Shown: positions 9,158 to 17,328 of the stretch, piece after piece
How the letters are laid out: the number at the start of each line of letters is the position of its first letter
Numbering within the stretch: the stretch's first letter is position 1
Assembly (NCBI RefSeq): GCF_006265175.1
Contig: NZ_VDCQ01000011.1
Coordinates: 113,408 to 177,407, forward strand
Length of the DNA stretch: 64,000 nucleotides
Direction of reading: 5' to 3'
Origin: Paenibacillus hemerocallicola
GTDB lineage: Bacteria > Bacillota > Bacilli > Paenibacillales > NBRC-103111
Notes under the pieces: generated by a model
The model's database searches: none
What the model was told of the DNA's origin: nothing
The model's input: only the letters and a program-made list of their open reading frames with translations
Position numbers and translations under genes: made by a program

Positions 9158-11014
9158 ATGAACAACGATAGAGAAGCTGTCCTCACGCCGCACACCGGCG
9201 TTGACGGACAGGATGAAGCTTTTGCCGCCCGCGGCCGGCTGCTGCTGGAGCAGACGATCCGGTGCCCGGTACCGGACGACGACGTGCCGAGAAGACGCAT
9301 GTTCCATGCCATAGCCCGGCTGGGGCTTGGCACGGAGACCGATACGGCTTTGAAGCACATAGCGGAAACGAACGATGATCCGGGGAATGCGGCGATGTTT
9401 TTCCGCCATGCGAATATCGATGCGATGCTCCGATTCGGTCACTTGTATGACGGTACGCTGAGCGGGAAAGTGAAGGAAAGCATGACGGCGGCCGACCATT
9501 ACAGCCTGCAGGGCGGCACCGAGAATCACCGCATCATGAACGCCGTGGCCGGCTTTTTGACGGGGCAAGTCTGGCCCGACTGGGAGCGGGCAGCCGACGT
9601 CCGCAGCCGCTGCGCCGAATACCTGGGCCGGTATTTCACGCGGATTACGCATTACGGGCAGGGCGAATTCGATTCGACGACTTACAGCGTCTTTTATATA
9701 AACACGCTTGCTACGCTGTACGATTTCTCGCTTGATCCGCAGCTTCGGAGGAAGGCGGGCATGACGATCGACTGGCTGCTGGCGAACACGGCCGGCGATT
9801 GGCTGAACGGCATATTCACCGGAGCCCATTCGCGGGATTACCATCCGACGGAAACGATTACGAACGCGGCGGCCGGAACGACGGGAGCGTGGCTTTATTT
9901 CGGGGGCCGCGAGCCGGACTTCCCGAGCGGAGAATGCCATTATGCCGTCATCAACGCCTTGTCCGCCTACCGTGCGCCTGCGGGCATCGTCCGGCTGGCG
10001 CAGGACCGCGACGCTCCGTTCGAGCACCGGGAAACGCACGATGTCATCGGCACCGGGGAGACGACAAACGACAATCACCGCACGAACGATGTGGCGGGGG
10101 CCGACGTGCGGATCAAAGGCTACGGTTATGTCAGCCGCGCCGGCGTCTACAAGTACAACTATGTCGCCAAAGGATTTACGCTCGGCAGCATGGCGGACGG
10201 CAAGCAGGGCGATGTGGTCATGACCGGGCAGACGCGGCGGTGGTCGCTCGATTGGGATTCCGCACAGCCTTCCAGCGTGCTGTTCTTCAATCATCCGTTT
10301 CCCGATTTCGGCCGCGCGGAGGAGCGATACGTCGAGAAATGGATCGGCTCCTCGCCTTACGAGCAGGTCGTTCAAGCCAAAGGAGCGCTTGTCTCGCTGG
10401 TGAACATTCCGTCGGGAGAGACGTACCAGTACGGACCTCGCGATCCTTTTCCGTCCGACCGCGATCCTTATATCGACGGCTTCATCTCCGGGACGGCCAT
10501 TCTGCAGCTTGCGGAGGACGCTTCCGGCTGGCTGTTCGCCCACGGAGGCTCCGTGCTGATCGCCGTCCGGCCGCTCCGGCCTTACCGGTGGCTGGAGGAC
10601 GGAAGCGGTCACCGCCGATTGCGCAGCGAAGGGCTGAAGAACGGCGTCGTCGTCGAGGCGGCCGACCCTGCGGGCTTTGCGGAGCGTGAGGATGCCGGTC
10701 TTGACGAACAGGCGGCCATCCGTGCCGTGCTTGAGCGGTTCCGCGGGCAGGTGCTGCTTCGCACGCGGCTGGACGACTCGGCCATCGCCGAGGCTGCGCC
10801 GACGGTCGCTTATACTTCCTTGTCGGGCGACGTGCTGCGTATCACGTATGATGGGGAACGCACGGTCAATGGCGAGCCCGTCCGGTTCGAGCGCTGGCCG
10901 CTGATCGGCAATCCGTTTCTCCATTCCGCCGTCGGCAGCGGCTTGATGGAGCTGAAGGATGGAGCGCATACGACGATATGGGATTTCAAGGAATGGACCG
11001 TTACGAAGCGGTAG
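9158..11014 (+). CDS. Lyase- or hydrolase-like protein, alpha-toroid plus beta-sandwich, no signal peptide
   Basis: I do not recognise this 618-residue protein with certainty. The first half is helical and contains GGTENHRIMN, a run of aromatic and Trp-rich helices, and a toroid-like pattern. The second half is beta-rich, with SRAGVYKYNYVAKGFTLGSM and a C-terminal sandwich. This two-part layout resembles heparinase-like and other (alpha/alpha)6-toroid polysaccharide lyases. There is no signal peptide, so it may act on imported oligosaccharides. It lies 43 bases after the glycosidase gene, in the same operon by spacing. The ribosome binding site before ATG 9158 is weak. A polysaccharide lyase or an unusual glycosidase are both possible. 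Confidence 0.6.
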   Translation: MNNDREAVLTPHTGVDGQDEAFAARGRLLLEQTIRCPVPDDDVPRRRMFHAIARLGLGTETDTALKHIAETNDDPGNAAMFFRHANIDAMLRFGHLYDGTLSGKVKESMTAADHYSLQGGTENHRIMNAVAGFLTGQVWPDWERAADVRSRCAEYLGRYFTRITHYGQGEFDSTTYSVFYINTLATLYDFSLDPQLRRKAGMTIDWLLANTAGDWLNGIFTGAHSRDYHPTETITNAAAGTTGAWLYFGGREPDFPSGECHYAVINALSAYRAPAGIVRLAQDRDAPFEHRETHDVIGTGETTNDNHRTNDVAGADVRIKGYGYVSRAGVYKYNYVAKGFTLGSMADGKQGDVVMTGQTRRWSLDWDSAQPSSVLFFNHPFPDFGRAEERYVEKWIGSSPYEQVVQAKGALVSLVNIPSGETYQYGPRDPFPSDRDPYIDGFISGTAILQLAEDASGWLFAHGGSVLIAVRPLRPYRWLEDGSGHRRLRSEGLKNGVVVEAADPAGFAEREDAGLDEQAAIRAVLERFRGQVLLRTRLDDSAIAEAAPTVAYTSLSGDVLRITYDGERTVNGEPVRFERWPLIGNPFLHSAVGSGLMELKDGAHTTIWDFKEWTVTKR

Positions 11015-11407
11015 ATTGCGCCTCCGGCTGCGGTAAAGAGTCACTGACAGCCATCGGCGAGATGGCGACGGCCGTCGATGAGCCGTACGGCACCGCTTGA
11101 CGGCATAGAGCGGACCGCCCGCCCACAGACAAGTTACCGCCTCTGACCGCTTCTCTTTACGTCCAGTTCGTGCCTGCTGGCGCTCTCCCGAGCGACCGCC
11201 GGACGTCTGGGCGTCTTTGTCTTTCTTTTCCCACCCCTTCCGCTTGCCCGCCGCGGCACTCTGCGTCCTTCTCCTCCATTCGATCAATATCCGGTAAACA
11301 GATTCAAGCTATTCAAAAAATCGTCTATTCGTCCGGCTTCCGCCGTTTGCCATAATGGGGATAAGGCTTACGCCTCTTAATGGCAACGACGGAAGAGGAG
11401 GTTCTCT
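11015..11407. other. Intergenic region before the ATPase operon, with one GTAAACA site
   Basis: No gene is supported here. GTAAACAGATTCAA at 11294-11307 matches the two sites upstream of the gene at 6355. CATAAT at 11351-11356 could be a -10 box; there is no good -35 box, as expected for an activator-dependent promoter. The region therefore probably holds a second promoter of the locus. Short ORFs inside it have no ribosome binding site. Confidence 0.45.
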
Positions 11408-12520
11408 ATGGCAAACGTGCTGCTCCATCATGTCTGGAAACGTTATTCACACGGCTCCCAAGCCGTAGTGAAGGACGTTCATTTGGAAATCGGCAATAAA
11501 GAATTCGTCGTATTCGTCGGCCCGTCCGGCTGCGGGAAGTCGACGACGCTGCGGATGATCGCCGGGCTGGAGGACGTGAGCGAGGGAGCGATCGCGATCG
11601 ACGGGGAAGTGGTCAACGATCTGCCGCCCAAGGCTCGCGATATCGCCATGGTGTTTCAGAACTACGCTCTGTATCCGAACATGAACGTATTCGAAAATAT
11701 GGCGTTCGGACTGCGGCTGCGCAAGACGGGCAAGGCGGATATCGAAACGGCGGTGAAAAAAGCGGCCCGTACGCTCGATATCGAGCCGTTCCTCGAACGC
11801 AAGCCGCGGCAGCTGTCCGGCGGCCAGCGGCAGCGGGTCGCCCTCGGGAGGGCGATCGTGCGCAGCCCGAAGGTATTTTTAATGGACGAACCGCTGTCCA
11901 ATCTGGACGCCAAGCTGCGCGTTCATATGCGCGCGGAGATTATAAGGCTGCACCGCGACCTGGAAACGACATTCGTCTACGTCACCCACGACCAGACGGA
12001 GGCGATGACGATGGGAACGCGCATTGTGGTCATGAAGGACGGCGTCGTGCAGCAGGCTGATACGCCGGAGCGGGTGTTCAACTACCCGGCCAATCTGTTC
12101 GTCGCCGGTTTTATCGGCGCTCCGCCGATCAATGTCATTCCGGGGAAAATCGAGGAGGAGCACGGCGCGCTGTTTTTTCATACGAAACGGCACAAGATGC
12201 CGATCCCTGCGGCCACTGCGCGCGAGCTGAGGCAGGAGGCCGCAAGCTTGCGGCATATCGTGCTCGGACTCCGGCCGGAGCATCTCGGCCTGAAAGGTCC
12301 CCGGTCGGATGCGTCCGCCTTGATGAGCGGTGCGGTTGACGTCGCCGAGCTGATGGGGGCGGACCGCTACCTGTATGTGAACACCGGCGAGCTGACGCTG
12401 ACGGTGCGTACCGACGCCCGCAACCGGGTCGACCCGGGCGAAAGGGTGGAGATTGCGGCCGATATGGACTATGCGCTGTTTTTTCATCCGGACACGGGAG
12501 AAAGGATTGGGAACCGGTGA
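11408..12520 (+). CDS. Carbohydrate ABC transporter ATPase, MsmX/UgpC/MalK type
   Basis: This is the ATPase that energises carbohydrate importers from the cytoplasm. Walker A GPSGCGKST is at residues 38-46, the signature LSGGQRQRV and Walker B VFLMDEPLSNLD follow, and a C-terminal OB-like regulatory domain of about 130 residues ends the 370-residue protein, as in MsmX and MalK. The start has a near-ideal GAGGAGG. In many bacilli one such ATPase serves several importers, but here it is embedded in the locus, upstream of two permease pairs. Its stop overlaps the GTG start of the large binding protein, so it is translationally coupled to it. Confidence 0.93.
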   Translation: MANVLLHHVWKRYSHGSQAVVKDVHLEIGNKEFVVFVGPSGCGKSTTLRMIAGLEDVSEGAIAIDGEVVNDLPPKARDIAMVFQNYALYPNMNVFENMAFGLRLRKTGKADIETAVKKAARTLDIEPFLERKPRQLSGGQRQRVALGRAIVRSPKVFLMDEPLSNLDAKLRVHMRAEIIRLHRDLETTFVYVTHDQTEAMTMGTRIVVMKDGVVQQADTPERVFNYPANLFVAGFIGAPPINVIPGKIEEEHGALFFHTKRHKMPIPAATARELRQEAASLRHIVLGLRPEHLGLKGPRSDASALMSGAVDVAELMGADRYLYVNTGELTLTVRTDARNRVDPGERVEIAADMDYALFFHPDTGERIGNR

Positions 12521-15501
12521 ATGGAAAACGATTGTGGAAAGCGGCGCTCGCCCTGCTGCTCGTCGCCGGGTTCGCCACCGGCGAGGCGATGCCCGCTTCC
12601 GGAGAGGACGGCTCCGCCGGCCTGAGCGCGGAGGAACGCTACGGCGAGGCGTTCCTGTATTACGGCGGAGGGCCGAACACCTATGCCGCCAAGCTGCGCG
12701 ACTGGCAGAAGCAAGGCTACCGCGACGTATCGCCGGGCATCGCCGTGACGATTCCGGCCGCGGACTATGCAGCCGCCTCGCAGGAGGCGGCGCTGTCGAC
12801 GGCGGCGATCGACGGGGTATCCCGGGCGCTCCGGTGGGACAGCGACAGCGGATACGCCGAGTACCGGTTCACCGTTCCGGAAAGCGGACTGTACCAACTG
12901 AACGTGTCCTATTACCCGCTGGCGACCGGAGATACTGACAACCGGTCCGACATGATCCGCAGCCTGACGATCGACGGCGCGCTTCCGTTCGACGAAGCGC
13001 GGCTCATCACGATGAAGCGGCTGTGGGAGGACGACCCGTACCCGCCGCTGAAGGACGAATACGGCAACGAGATACGTCCGAAGCAGGAGCAGATCCGCAA
13101 ATGGATTCAGTGGGACGTCTCCGATTATATGAACGACTACCCCGAGCCGCACCGGTTTTATTTGGAGAAGGGCGACCATGTCCTGAGGCTGGAAGGCGTG
13201 CAGGAAACGGTAGCCTTCGACCGGTTCGTGTTCAAATCGCCGGAGCGCATACCCGGCTACTCGGAGGTAAAGGAGCGATACGAGCGGGAAGCGCAAGAGC
13301 AGCAGCCTTCCCTGACGATGATCGAAGCGGAGCGGATGGAGCGCAAGTCGGACCCGGTCGTGCAGATCGCCATGTCCACCTCCTCGATCGTCAGTCCGGA
13401 GGCCAAGAGCACCGTCGTCTACAACACGATGGGCGGATGGAAATGGGGCCGCCGGGGAGCGTGGGCGGAATGGATCTTCACCGTTCCTGCGGACGGATAT
13501 TACCGGGTTTCGCCGGCTTACGAGCAGAAGTTCGTACGCGGACGGAACGTATACCGGACCGTCTCGATCGACGGAGTCGTCCCGTACCGCGAGCTGCTGG
13601 AAGTTCCGTTCAAGTATGGCGACTGGCAGGGAGGCCCGCTTGTCGACGGAGACGGAGACCCTATCCTGTTCAAGCTGTCCGCAGGCGAGCATACGCTGCG
13701 CATGCGGGTCAACGTATCCCCGCAGCGTCCGGCGATCGACGCCATCGAAGCGTCGGTCAGGCAGCTGCGCGCCATCGGAGACGACGTCCGGATGGCCACC
13801 GGCGTGGCGAACGAAAGCCTGATCGACAAAGGGATGAACTGGCGGCTGAACGAGTCGATCCCCGATCTGGGCGACCGTCTGGACGGCATTATGACGGCGC
13901 TCCGGCAAACCCGCGACTATTTGCTGGAGCGCAACGGGGATAAGCTGGAAAGCGGCTACAGCTTTACGAGCGTCATCCGGGACCTCCAATCGTTCAAGCA
14001 GGACCCGAACCGGCTGGCCAACAATCCGCAGCGGTTCGGGTCGCTCCAGGAGCAGCTGTCCGGCATGGTGACGAGCCTGATCGAGCAGCCTCTCTACCTG
14101 GATCGCATCGCGATCTCGACCCCGCAGCAGAAGCTGCCTTCCTTTCGGGAAACGTGGTGGAACGGCATCAAAAACTCGGTTTCCCGCTTCTTGTTGACGT
14201 TTACGGACAATTTTGCCGAGCAGGGGCGGAAGGACAAGGATGCGATCAACGTCTGGGTGCAGCGGGGCCGGGATTATGTCAACCTGATCCAGGAGATGGT
14301 CGATCAGGACTTTACCCCGCAAACCGGCATTAAGGTGAATGTCAATCTGATGCCCAACCCGCAAATTTTGATACTGGGCAACGCCGCGGGCATCCAGCCG
14401 GACGTCGCGCTCGGCATCGGCGAAGGGACGCCGATCGATTTTGCCATGCGGAACGCGCTTGTCAACCTGAACGGCTTTCCCGATTACGCCCAGACGGCGA
14501 AACGGTTTTTGCCGGGTGCGCTCGTGCCGTTTCATTACGACGGGGGCGATTACGCTTTGCCTGAAGTGCAGTCGTTCAATATGATGTTTTACCGCAAGGA
14601 CATTTTGCCGAAGCTGAACGTTTCCGTGCCGCAGACGTGGGACGACGTATACGCCATGCTTCCGACTTTGCAGCAAAACCGCATGAACTTTTACTTGCCG
14701 CCGGAAGATCTGCTCCCGTTCCTGTACCAGCGCGGCGGGGAATATTATTCGCCGGACGGCCTCAAGTCCGGTCTGGACAGCCCCGAGGCGTTCGACGCGT
14801 TCCGCCAGCTGACCGATTATTTCGTCGTGTACGGCCTGGACCGGCAGGCGAATTTTTACCAGCATTTCCGTTACGGCACGATGCCGGTCGGCATCGCCGA
14901 TCTGAATACGTATTTGCTGCTGACGGTAGCGGCACCGGAGCTGACCGGGCAATGGGGCATCGCGCCGATTCCCGGAACGTTGAACAGCAAAGGCGAGATC
15001 GTGCGCTGGGCAGGCGGAGGGCTGCAATCCGGGGTGCTGTTCCGGTCGAGCGAACGGCAGGCGGACGGCTGGGAGTTTCTGAAATGGTGGACGTCCGATT
15101 CGGTGCAAACGCAGTTCGGCGTCGATTTGGAGACGATCAACGGTCTGGAATACCGCTGGAATACGGCCAATATGAACGCGTTCCGAAAGCAGATGTGGCC
15201 GAAGGACGATCTGGCGCAAATATTGGAGCAGCTGCGCTGGTACAAGGACGTTCCGCGCGTCCCGGGCGAATATTTCACCGACCGGCAGTACAAGTTCGCC
15301 TGGAACAAGACGGTCGTCGACGGGGCAAGCTCGCGCGACGCCTTGGAGACGGCGGTGTTCGAGATCAATAAGGAACTGTTCCGCAAGCAACGGGAATTCG
15401 GGTTTATCGACGAGCAGGGACGCGTCGTCAGGAAGCTGGACGTTCCGATGCTGAGCAAGCCATGGGACGGGTACACGGGAGGAGGCGGAAGCAAGCCATG
15501 A
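12517..15501 (+). CDS. Large multidomain extracellular solute-binding protein
   Basis: This 994-residue secreted protein combines two N-terminal beta-sandwich modules with a family-1 solute-binding domain. A signal peptide spans residues 1-26. The modules at about 65-235 and 265-430 look like carbohydrate-binding domains (YRFTVPESGLYQL and WIFTVPADGYYRV occur at matching places). A helical linker at 430-560 is followed by the binding fold at about 570-960, with MMFYRKDILPKLNV and WEFLKWWTSD. Typical binding proteins have 420-550 residues. No lipobox cysteine is visible, so its means of retention is unclear. GTG 12517 overlaps the ATPase stop, and the stop overlaps the next permease start. Confidence 0.85.
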   Translation: MNGKRLWKAALALLLVAGFATGEAMPASGEDGSAGLSAEERYGEAFLYYGGGPNTYAAKLRDWQKQGYRDVSPGIAVTIPAADYAAASQEAALSTAAIDGVSRALRWDSDSGYAEYRFTVPESGLYQLNVSYYPLATGDTDNRSDMIRSLTIDGALPFDEARLITMKRLWEDDPYPPLKDEYGNEIRPKQEQIRKWIQWDVSDYMNDYPEPHRFYLEKGDHVLRLEGVQETVAFDRFVFKSPERIPGYSEVKERYEREAQEQQPSLTMIEAERMERKSDPVVQIAMSTSSIVSPEAKSTVVYNTMGGWKWGRRGAWAEWIFTVPADGYYRVSPAYEQKFVRGRNVYRTVSIDGVVPYRELLEVPFKYGDWQGGPLVDGDGDPILFKLSAGEHTLRMRVNVSPQRPAIDAIEASVRQLRAIGDDVRMATGVANESLIDKGMNWRLNESIPDLGDRLDGIMTALRQTRDYLLERNGDKLESGYSFTSVIRDLQSFKQDPNRLANNPQRFGSLQEQLSGMVTSLIEQPLYLDRIAISTPQQKLPSFRETWWNGIKNSVSRFLLTFTDNFAEQGRKDKDAINVWVQRGRDYVNLIQEMVDQDFTPQTGIKVNVNLMPNPQILILGNAAGIQPDVALGIGEGTPIDFAMRNALVNLNGFPDYAQTAKRFLPGALVPFHYDGGDYALPEVQSFNMMFYRKDILPKLNVSVPQTWDDVYAMLPTLQQNRMNFYLPPEDLLPFLYQRGGEYYSPDGLKSGLDSPEAFDAFRQLTDYFVVYGLDRQANFYQHFRYGTMPVGIADLNTYLLLTVAAPELTGQWGIAPIPGTLNSKGEIVRWAGGGLQSGVLFRSSERQADGWEFLKWWTSDSVQTQFGVDLETINGLEYRWNTANMNAFRKQMWPKDDLAQILEQLRWYKDVPRVPGEYFTDRQYKFAWNKTVVDGASSRDALETAVFEINKELFRKQREFGFIDEQGRVVRKLDVPMLSKPWDGYTGGGGSKP

Positions 15502-16469
15502 GCCAATTGAACGCGATTACCGGCAAACGGGCGGCCCAGGCCGCCCCGACCGATAGCCGGCTGCGCACGTATATGCGGGAGCTGTGGGCGGACCGCTACT
15601 CGTATTTGTTCCTCGCCCCGTTCGTCATCTGCTTTATGCTGTTTATCGTCATTCCGGTCGGGATGGCCATGCTGCTGTCTTTGACCCACTTTAACGTAAT
15701 CGAGTTCCCGAAGTGGGCGGGACTGGCCAATTACCGGGACCTGTTCACCCAGGACGACGTGTTCTACAAATACGCCATCCCGAACACGTTCATCTATGCG
15801 CTCCTATGCGGCCCCGGCGGGTATGCGATGAGCTTTATGCTGGCCTGGCTCGTCTCGCAGCTGCCCGTCCGGCTGAAAGGGGTTTACACGCTCGTGCTGT
15901 ATTCGCCCTCGATGACGATGGGCGTGGCGATGGCGGTCGTCTGGATGATCATCTTCAGCGGGGACCGGCTCGGCTATTTGAACAGCGTCCTGCTGGAATG
16001 GGGGATTCTGGACAGCCCGAAGCTGTGGACGAAGGATAAGGAAATGCTAATGCCGATCATGATCGGCATTACGCTGTGGTCCAGCATGGGGGTCGGCTTT
16101 CTGGCGATGCTCGCCGGCATCTCCAACGTCAACAAGGAGCTGTACGAGGCCGGTAAAATAGACGGAATCCGCAACAGACTGCAGGAGATCGGCTATATTA
16201 CGATTCCGAGCATCAAGCCGCAAATGCTGTTCGCGGCGGTGATGACCATCGTCGGGACGCTGAAATCCGGAGGGCTTGGAGCCCAGCTGTCGGAAATGAA
16301 TCCGACGCCGCAATATGCGGGCCATCTTATTCTGAATCATGTCGACGATTACGGGTTTATCCGCTACGAGATGGGCTACGCGGCCGCGATCTCGGTCGTG
16401 CTGCTCGTCGTGATGTACGCCGTCAACCGGCTGTTCACCAGATTGTTCGACAGCAAGGGGGAACTGTAA
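15498..16469 (+). CDS. Sugar ABC transporter permease, MalF/UgpA type
   Basis: This is an integral membrane permease with six predicted segments. The conserved cytoplasmic loop EAGKIDGIRNRLQEIGYITIPSI matches the EAA motif (E-A-x3-D-G). ATG 15498 overlaps the stop of the large binding-protein gene; an upstream in-frame start at 15462 would lie inside that gene and lacks a ribosome binding site. It pairs with the permease at 16469 to form one transmembrane heterodimer. Length 323 residues is normal for the family. Confidence 0.92.
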   Translation: MSQLNAITGKRAAQAAPTDSRLRTYMRELWADRYSYLFLAPFVICFMLFIVIPVGMAMLLSLTHFNVIEFPKWAGLANYRDLFTQDDVFYKYAIPNTFIYALLCGPGGYAMSFMLAWLVSQLPVRLKGVYTLVLYSPSMTMGVAMAVVWMIIFSGDRLGYLNSVLLEWGILDSPKLWTKDKEMLMPIMIGITLWSSMGVGFLAMLAGISNVNKELYEAGKIDGIRNRLQEIGYITIPSIKPQMLFAAVMTIVGTLKSGGLGAQLSEMNPTPQYAGHLILNHVDDYGFIRYEMGYAAAISVVLLVVMYAVNRLFTRLFDSKGEL

Positions 16470-17314
16470 TGCGGCGGATGGACGGTTTTCAAAAAACTTT
16501 GCTTGTGTTCATGACGCTGCTGGCCATTTTTATGGCGATGCCGATCGTCTACATTTTCAATCATGCATTCAAGCCGTACCACGAGCTGTTCGCCTATCCG
16601 CCGACGTTCTGGGTGCGCACGCCGACGCTCGACAACTGGTTCGATCTGATCGCCGCGGCGCAGCAATCGTTCGTGCCGTTCACCCGCTACCTGTTCAACA
16701 GCATCGTCGTCGCCGTCTGCATGGTCGCGGCTACGGTGCTGATCAGCAGCATGAGCGCTTACCCGCTGTCGAAGCACCGGTTCAAGGGCAAGAAGCTGCT
16801 GTTCTCGGCCATCGTGCTGTCGCTGATGTTCGCGCCGGAAGCGGTGGGCATCCCCCGTTATCTGGTGATCAGCAAGCTCGGGCTGATGAACCATTTCCTC
16901 GGCCATATCGTCCCCAGCCTGGCGATGCCGGTCGGCGTGTTCCTGATGAAGCAGTTCATGGATCAGGTGCCCGACGATCTGATCGAGGCGGCGAAGCTGG
17001 ACGGGGCGAGGGAATTTACGATATTCGCGCGGATCGTCATGCCGGTGTGCATGCCGGCCGTAGCGACGATAGCCATCCTGACGTTCCAGGCGACGTGGGG
17101 CGACGCGGGTCCGTCCGCGCTGTACATGCAGGACGAGACGCTGAAGACGCTGCCGTTCTATATCGATTCGCTGACCAACGGGCTCGCCAATGCGGTAGCC
17201 GGACAAGGGCGGGCGGCCATGGCGACGATGCTGATGTTTTTGGTCAACTTCATCATATTCCTCACGCTTCAGAAAAAAGTCATCGACACGATGGCGCATT
17301 CGGGCATCAAGTAG
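16469..17314 (+). CDS. Sugar ABC transporter permease, MalG/UgpE type
   Basis: This is the second subunit of the first permease pair. The EAA loop is IEAAKLDGAREFTIFARIVMP. Its start ATG overlaps the stop TAA of the preceding gene by one base, with a GGGGGA ribosome binding site in that gene. At 281 residues it has the usual MalG length and six hydrophobic segments. Co-translation with its partner suggests a 1:1 complex in the membrane, energised by the ATPase at 11408. Confidence 0.92.
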   Translation: MRRMDGFQKTLLVFMTLLAIFMAMPIVYIFNHAFKPYHELFAYPPTFWVRTPTLDNWFDLIAAAQQSFVPFTRYLFNSIVVAVCMVAATVLISSMSAYPLSKHRFKGKKLLFSAIVLSLMFAPEAVGIPRYLVISKLGLMNHFLGHIVPSLAMPVGVFLMKQFMDQVPDDLIEAAKLDGAREFTIFARIVMPVCMPAVATIAILTFQATWGDAGPSALYMQDETLKTLPFYIDSLTNGLANAVAGQGRAAMATMLMFLVNFIIFLTLQKKVIDTMAHSGIK

Positions 17315-17328
17315 AAAGGGGACGGACT

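Noticed and set aside
9119..11287. A 722-codon open frame on the minus strand
   Set aside because: It lies antisense to a well-supported gene, has Arg-rich random-looking sequence and no domain; it is an effect of high GC at third codon positions.
11170..11355. A 61-codon plus-strand frame between the lyase-like and ATPase genes
   Set aside because: It has no ribosome binding site, runs through the predicted regulatory site and looks like random sequence.
12484..15390. A 968-codon open frame on the minus strand
   Set aside because: It mirrors the binding-protein gene at 12517-15501 and has no recognisable domain or ribosome binding site.
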